Shown: positions 59,160 through 64,000 of the stretch, one piece after another
Layout of the letters: every line of letters starts with the position of its first letter
How positions within the stretch are numbered: the first letter of the stretch is position 1
Assembly (NCBI GenBank): GCA_022414725.1
Contig: CM039462.1
Location: forward strand, 74,213,803-74,277,802
Origin: Microglena sp. YARC
Lineage: Eukaryota > Chlorophyta > Chlorophyceae > Chlamydomonadales > Chlamydomonadaceae
Direction: 5' to 3'
Length of the DNA: 64,000 bases
The notes under the pieces: generated by a model
What the model saw: only the letters and a program-made list of their open reading frames with translations
Told to the model about the DNA's origin: nothing
Databases searched by the model: none
Position numbers and translations under genes: made by a program

Positions 59160-61423
59160 AAAAGTTCCATGCAGTGAAAAAATTGGTGGTGCGAATGTAA
59201 AATCACGCATTCATTGTCCCGCTGGCCCATGTAACATTTTCCCTATTGTCATACAGATACGAACATTATGTCCGTTTGCATCACGATACTAAATGGTGGG
59301 TTCCCTTGTTCATGTGGAAACTGCGACGCTGTAAGGTTGGTTTTTCGCCAAAACACAAATTACGGCAATCTGATTGCATGAACAACTTGTAGGGTCCACT
59401 TTCCTTTTACGCATATTGTACCACTTGCCCCATTGGGTACTCCCAGCACTATTGTACATGACCAATTGCTATCGGTTGGCATGCAGAATCTTCCCTTGGT
59501 CCGATTGGCACAACAATTTCCTTGATGCAATGTACTAGTGCATTCTGGGTTAAACAATATTTGAGTGCAGGCGCTTGTTACGACGCGGGAGGACTGTGTG
59601 TTTTGCATGGCTGTGTGAGGGATGGGCAGGCCGGAGCCTCCATTTTTAATGCCGGTGTCACCGTTCGGTCTGGAATCCCACCTCCAGCAGGTGCTTCGGG
59701 CATGCACTCCATCCAGATAAGCGAGACAGTCTTTGGTACGACTGGGCAGGACTGTGTGTTGCATGGCTGTGTGAGGGGAGGGCAAAGCCGGAGCCTCCAT
59801 TGGCGGATGCCGTGTCACCGTTCGAGTCTGGGCTCCACCTCCACAGGGATTTTCGAGCATGCACTATCCAGATACAGACAGTCTTTTTTGCTGGCAGGGC
59901 TGTGTGTTGCATGGTGGTGTGTTAGGTGAGGGCAGCCAGGAGCCATCATTGGGCGGGAATGCTGTGATCACCGTTCGAGTCTAATGGCTCCCACATCCAC
60001 AGGGATTCAGCATATGCCTCTCGATACGAAGACAGTCTTTTTTGACTGGGCAGGGTGTTGTGTTGCATTGGCCTGTGTGAGGGTGAGGGCAGCCGGAGCA
60101 ATCCATTGGCGGGATGCTGTGTCACGTTCGAGTTATTGACTCCACCTCCAACAGGTCTTCGAGCATGCACTCCATCCAGATACGAGACAGTCTTTTTTTG
60201 ACCTGGGCAGGGTGTGTGTTGCACGCGCTTGTGTGAGGTGACGGGCAGTCCGGAGCCTCCATTGGCGGGATGCTGTGTCACGCGTTCGAGTTATGACTCA
60301 CAGGGTCTTCGAAGCATGCGCACTCCATCCAGATACGAGACAGTCTTTTTGGCGACTGGGCAGGCCTGTGTGTTTGCATGGGCTGTGTGAGGGGAGGGCA
60401 GCGGAGCCTCCATTGGCGGGATGCTAGTGTCACCGTTCGAGTCCTGGGATCCACCTCCACAGGTCTTCGAGCATGCACTCCATCCAGATAACGAGACAGT
60501 TTTTTGTACGACCTGGGCAGGGCTCTTGTGTTGCATTGCTGTGTGAGGGCGAGGGCAAACCGGAAGCCCTCCATTGGCGGGATGCGATGTTTAACCCGTC
60601 GGTTATTGATCCACCTCAGGGTTTTTTCGAGTCTGACTCCATCCAGATACGAGAAGTCTTTTTTGACTGGCAGGCCTGTGTGTTGCAATGGCTTGTGTTG
60701 AGGGGAGGGCCCGGAGCCTCCATTGGCGGGATGGTGTCACAGTTCGAAGGTCTGGGCTCACCTCCAACAGCGTTTTCGAGCATGCACTCCATCCAGATAC
60801 GAGACAGTTTTTGTACGACGGGCTGGTGTGTGCTTGTGTGTGAGGGGAGGGCAGCCGGACTCATGGGGATGCTGTCACCGTGAGTCTGGGATCGCACGCT
60901 CCACAGGCTTCGAATGCACTCCATCCAGATACGAGCAGTTTGTACAGCCGGGCAGGCTTGTGTGTGCATTGCTGTGTGAGGGGAGGGCAGCCCGGAGCCT
61001 TGGCGGGATGCCGTGTCACCGTTCGAGTCTGGGATCCACCTCCACAGGTCTTCGAGCATGCACTCCATCCAGATACGAGACAGTTTTTGTACGACCGGGC
61101 AGGCTTGTGTGTTGCATGGCTGTGTGAGGGGAGGGAACCCGGAGCCTCCATTGGCGGGATGCCGTGTCACCGTTGAGTCTGGCTCCACCTCCACAGGTCT
61201 TCGAAGCATGCACCTCCATCCAGAATACGAAGACAGTTTTGTACGACCGCGTCTGCCTTTGCACGCGGCGGCCTGCCTCTGCTGCTTTCGCTCCCGCTGC
61301 TAGCTGTTCTGCACGCGCCAACGCCTGTTCTGATGTTTCTGGTTCACGGCGCCTGTGTCTCGACCTCTGCAGTGCGCCTTTGTGACTTTTGCCTTTGCCA
61401 GTGCTTGGCATTACTATCGACAA
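59160..61423 (-). pseudogene. TSP1-repeat protein with C-terminal B-lectin, heavily frameshifted
   Basis: Minus strand from ATG about 61,423. A basic, Ala-rich N-terminus ('ALARAEQLAAGAKAAEAGRR') precedes about eleven thrombospondin type 1 repeats, each of the form 'GWSACSKTCGGGSQTRTV' with 'NTQACPV' closing the unit (period about 145-155 bases). Then follows a Gly/Ala spacer and a B-lectin ('STLHQGNC', 'TKGRFCMPTD', 'GKWTLQVVHA') ending near 59,160. TSP1 modules are extracellular adhesion domains, and the lectin would bind mannose-type glycans. Nearly every repeat carries small indels, so no long frame exists. This is either decay or uncorrected sequence in a repeat. The lectin is almost the same as at 32,920-33,246. 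Likely a surface adhesin. Confidence 0.75.
59640..61250 (-). repeat. Tandem repeats of about 150 bp coding TSP1 modules
   Basis: 'actccatccagata' recurs at roughly 59,706, 60,165, 60,322, 60,476, 60,637, 60,785, 60,914, 61,059 and 61,207, with 'ggagcctccattggcgggat' between. Copies differ mainly by indels. Confidence 0.92.
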
Positions 61424-62140
61424 ATGTCTGCTCTAGTGAGGCGATGCGAGGCCGTCGCGACCTTGAAATTCGTAGGTCGGCCCTTGGTAATGCATAGCCC
61501 CGTCTATGCAACCTTGGCATCGCGCGGCCGCCGTTACAATTTCAAAGTTCCATTGGTTGTCAGATTATTTGGCAGGCTTTTGAATGTTCCGTGATTGGTT
61601 ACTGTTTCGTACTGTTCTCGAGTTGATCGAGACCGAATTATCCACCTCGTTTATGAGGGCGATCATGCGCTTCCGGCCATTGACGAGTCGAGTCGTAGAT
61701 CTGGGACATGCAGTATTATTTTCGACTTTGACATTGAAATTTCGTCCTCATAGATGCGTGAGTTTGGCGCCGAATTGTTTTTAATTGATATTCAGCAATT
61801 TAATCTTTGGCAGCGATTGTCACCCACCTCCTTTACAATTCGTTGATTGGCGATTGCGTCTCCTTGATATCTTATCCTGCATGTCCCGTGTTTCGTAATG
61901 TCGCGATGTTTTCTTGATTAGGTTCAGTTTTTTGGAAGCACAATCATTCTGCTTTTTCTAGGCGACCTACCGTCGTCCGATAATTGAATGAGAGCCGACT
62001 GTGTTTTTATTTGCGAGTCCACGCGGTTGAAGTTTTGGTTGAATACGAGCGAGGTTTTCGACTCGCGCTCTCCAATTCTTGAATTATATAAACCTGCATA
62101 ATGATCCTTTTTCTTGAGGCACGTTGAGCTCGATTTCGGC
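61424..62140. other. No supported gene
   Basis: A plus-strand frame 61,424-61,594 ('MSALVRRCEAVATLKFVGRP') and 61,584-61,784 lack motifs. The region turns T-rich and less gene-like, perhaps near a border of the viral block. Confidence 0.3.
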
Positions 62141-62345
62141 TGCCATTCCAAAGGGCTCTACGTCATCGTGCATTCTCTGATGCGTGCGTTTTGTTCTTTT
62201 CTGAGGGCCATTCAGGGCTCGTACGTCTTTCCTGCATTCTCTGATCGCGTTTCTTGGTTTCTTCTCTGGCGTCCTATTTCAAAGTGCTTGTACGTCATCG
62301 TGCATTCTCTGTTCGAGTTTCTTGGTTCGCCTCGTCGTTTTGAAC
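62141..62345 (+). repeat. Imperfect tandem repeats
   Basis: 'tacgtcatcgtgcattctct' occurs at about 62,158 and 62,292, with a variant 'tacgtctttcctgcattctc' near 62,221; the period is about 65 bases. Confidence 0.8.
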
Positions 62346-62416
62346 GATGTTGTGTTTAAGCATGCGCTTGCGATTATAAAAGACGTACACTACGACGCCG
62401 AATATCGGTATCAAAG

Positions 62417-63060
62417 CTAATATGATTGCAGCTGATTCCATGTTTATGCTATGTATACAGTTGTTCTGCAATATTTTTTGGGAATCGAGTATAAAGTTAT
62501 AATGGAGCCGTTCTTTCTCCCAGCCGATTTTTTAAAATTTTCTAATCCCAGGATTTAGATCCTCCGGACGACTCGTTAGCTGTGAGACACAGCACGCATG
62601 GAATTTAAAATCCGCTCCATAGCCATGGTTTCGCAACCAGTAAAAATCGGCCGGGAGCAGGACGCCCATTTTATGCACACAGCGCCGGGTTGCGAACAGT
62701 CCGATCGAGTGCACTCCTCTTCACGCTTCACTGTTCAAAATCTATGACATCGTGGCGCTGAGCTCCGCTTGTGCACGCGCTTGTTACCGCTGCTGGTTGC
62801 CTGTGAAGTTCACGGAACAAGTTTGAGACGCGTCTATGTTTTGTTATGTTATACCATTTCCGAGCTGGCCGTAAGAAGTTGTTTCGCCAGTGCGTACACA
62901 CGTGCCCGGTCGAGGTCTAAGGCAATCGTGTGTATGGCTGCCACCCGAAATGGCGTACGTAGCACTACTACCAAGCCGAAGTATCCGCTAGCAAACTAAT
63001 ATGATTGCGGCTGATTCCATGTATTTTTGTTTGTCAAATTATTTGGGAATCGAGTATAAA
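62417..63060 (+). repeat. Direct repeat pair about 580 bp apart
   Basis: 'ctaatatgattgcagctgat' at 62,417 and 'ctaatatgattgcggctgat' at 62,996 each lead to 'ttgggaatcgagtataaa'. They may be long-terminal-repeat-like or a segmental duplication. No gene in between except a short frame. Confidence 0.6.
62499..62673. mobile_element. Short inverted-repeat element related to the 4.9 kb transposon
   Basis: Left 'taatggagccgttctttctc' and right 'gccgggagcaggacgcccat' with 'tttta' form inverted ends of about 33 bases with some mismatches, and both resemble the 'taatgggcgttcctg' ends of the 4.9 kb element. About 175 bases, no coding sequence: a MITE. Confidence 0.65.
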
Positions 63061-63162
63061 TGTTTGTGCCCACCAGGGTGTTAGGTGAGATAGAGCTTGT
63101 GAGACATAGGATAGAGATATCCCAACTTCATCCCATTTTATCGGGAACTGACAAATAAAAAA

Positions 63163-63278
63163 TGGCTTCTTCTTGTTCTGAGTGTTGGTTCTTGCGAATT
63201 GGAACGCGCACATCAAGTGTCCTGCTGAAGTCCGATGTGAAGGATATTGACAAGGTGCTTAAACGTATTTACAGGCAG
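63163..63278 (+). CDS. Start of an unknown gene, cut by the sequence gap
   Basis: ATG 63,163 opens 'MASSCSECWFLRIGTRTSS' and 'DVKDIDKVLKRIYRQ' and is still open where the N run begins. Too short to classify. Confidence 0.35.
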
Positions 63279-64000
63279 NNNNNNNNNNNNNNNNNNNNNN
63301 NNNNNNNNNNNNNNNNNNNNNNNNNNNNNNNNNNNNNNNNNNNNNNNNNNNNNNNNNNNNNNNNNNNNNNNNNNNNNNNNNNNNNNNNNNNNNNNNNNNN
63401 NNNNNNNNNNNNNNNNNNNNNNNNNNNNNNNNNNNNNNNNNNNNNNNNNNNNNNNNNNNNNNNNNNNNNNNNNNNNNNNNNNNNNNNNNNNNNNNNNNNN
63501 NNNNNNNNNNNNNNNNNNNNNNNNNNNNNNNNNNNNNNNNNNNNNNNNNNNNNNNNNNNNNNNNNNNNNNNNNNNNNNNNNNNNNNNNNNNNNNNNNNNN
63601 NNNNNNNNNNNNNNNNNNNNNNNNNNNNNNNNNNNNNNNNNNNNNNNNNNNNNNNNNNNNNNNNNNNNNNNNNNNNNNNNNNNNNNNNNNNNNNNNNNNN
63701 NNNNNNNNNNNNNNNNNNNNNNNNNNNNNNNNNNNNNNNNNNNNNNNNNNNNNNNNNNNNNNNNNNNNNNNNNNNNNNNNNNNNNNNNNNNNNNNNNNNN
63801 NNNNNNNNNNNNNNNNNNNNNNNNNNNNNNNNNNNNNNNNNNNNNNNNNNNNNNNNNNNNNNNNNNNNNNNNNNNNNNNNNNNNNNNNNNNNNNNNNNNN
63901 NNNNNNNNNNNNNNNNNNNNNNNNNNNNNNNNNNNNNNNNNNNNNNNNNNNNNNNNNNNNNNNNNNNNNNNNNNNNNNNNNNNNNNNNNNNNNNNNNNNN
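63279..64000. other. Assembly gap (N)
   Basis: All bases are N; nothing can be read. Confidence 1.

Noticed and set aside
59640..61250. TSP1 array as an animal gene or contaminant.
   Set aside because: It is joined to a lectin that is duplicated within the viral block, and no introns or animal-type neighbours are seen.
1..63278. tRNA or rRNA genes.
   Set aside because: No cloverleaf or conserved rRNA segment was recognised by eye; a covariance-model scan would be needed to exclude them.

Overview
The window reads as a block of nucleocytoplasmic giant-virus DNA (Nucleocytoviricota) lying in a eukaryotic, probably streptophyte (plant or green alga), genome. The viral signature is a set of core genes: D5-like primase-helicase (about 4.1-5.9 kb, minus), ribonucleotide reductase large subunit (10.0-12.4 kb), a SNF2-type helicase (20.1-22.3 kb), family B DNA polymerase (23.2-26.7 kb), RNA polymerase largest subunit (37.6-42.2 kb), TFIIS (52.8-53.5 kb, minus), a DUF5767-like virion protein (2.1-2.9 kb, minus) and many small membrane proteins. 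The host signature is a plant-type acyl thioesterase with a plastid-like leader (18.2-18.9 kb), GT-AG-like introns, and layers of eukaryotic DNA transposons. Most core genes carry frameshifts or stops, which fits an inactive endogenous viral element; some single-base breaks sit in G or C runs and could be assembly errors. No major capsid protein or packaging ATPase was found in this window.

Layout. 0-9.6 kb is the most decayed part: transposase remnants, a metallophosphoesterase, DUF5767, D5, and a repeat-rich protein. 10-27 kb holds RNR1, a repeat protein, a roughly 1,300-residue unknown, the thioesterase, a Fanzor/TnpB-like remnant, the helicase, a conserved NCLDV protein and PolB. At 27.0-33.2 kb one membrane/coiled-coil/lectin gene appears to be split by a 4.9 kb transposon with perfect 29-bp terminal inverted repeats and a DUF7869-like protein. 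33.6-42.7 kb holds unknown and membrane proteins, RPB1 and an F-box protein. 42.7-43.5 kb has an ankyrin fragment and a deleted Tc1/IS630-like element. 44.2-47.9 kb encodes a phage-tail-fibre-like protein ending in a Peptidase_G2 domain. 48.4-58.1 kb contains a DEAD-box helicase, small membrane proteins, TFIIS and an MscS-type channel. 59.2-61.4 kb encodes tandem thrombospondin type 1 repeats followed by a second copy of the same B-lectin. 61.4-63.3 kb is repeat-rich, and 63,279-64,000 is an N gap.

How the parts relate. The replication genes (D5, PolB, RNR1), transcription genes (RPB1, TFIIS, SNF2, DEAD) and surface genes (lectins, TSP1 repeats, fibre, MscS, membrane proteins) are what a large virus with its own replication and transcription apparatus would carry. 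After integration at least three transposon families invaded: Tc1/IS630-like elements with 'tacagtcggcggaaca' or 'tacactcgacggaa' ends, a second family with 'tacagttgttctcaaat' ends that carries both a transposase and a Fanzor-like protein, and the 4.9 kb element with 'taatgggcgttcctg' ends and its short relatives.
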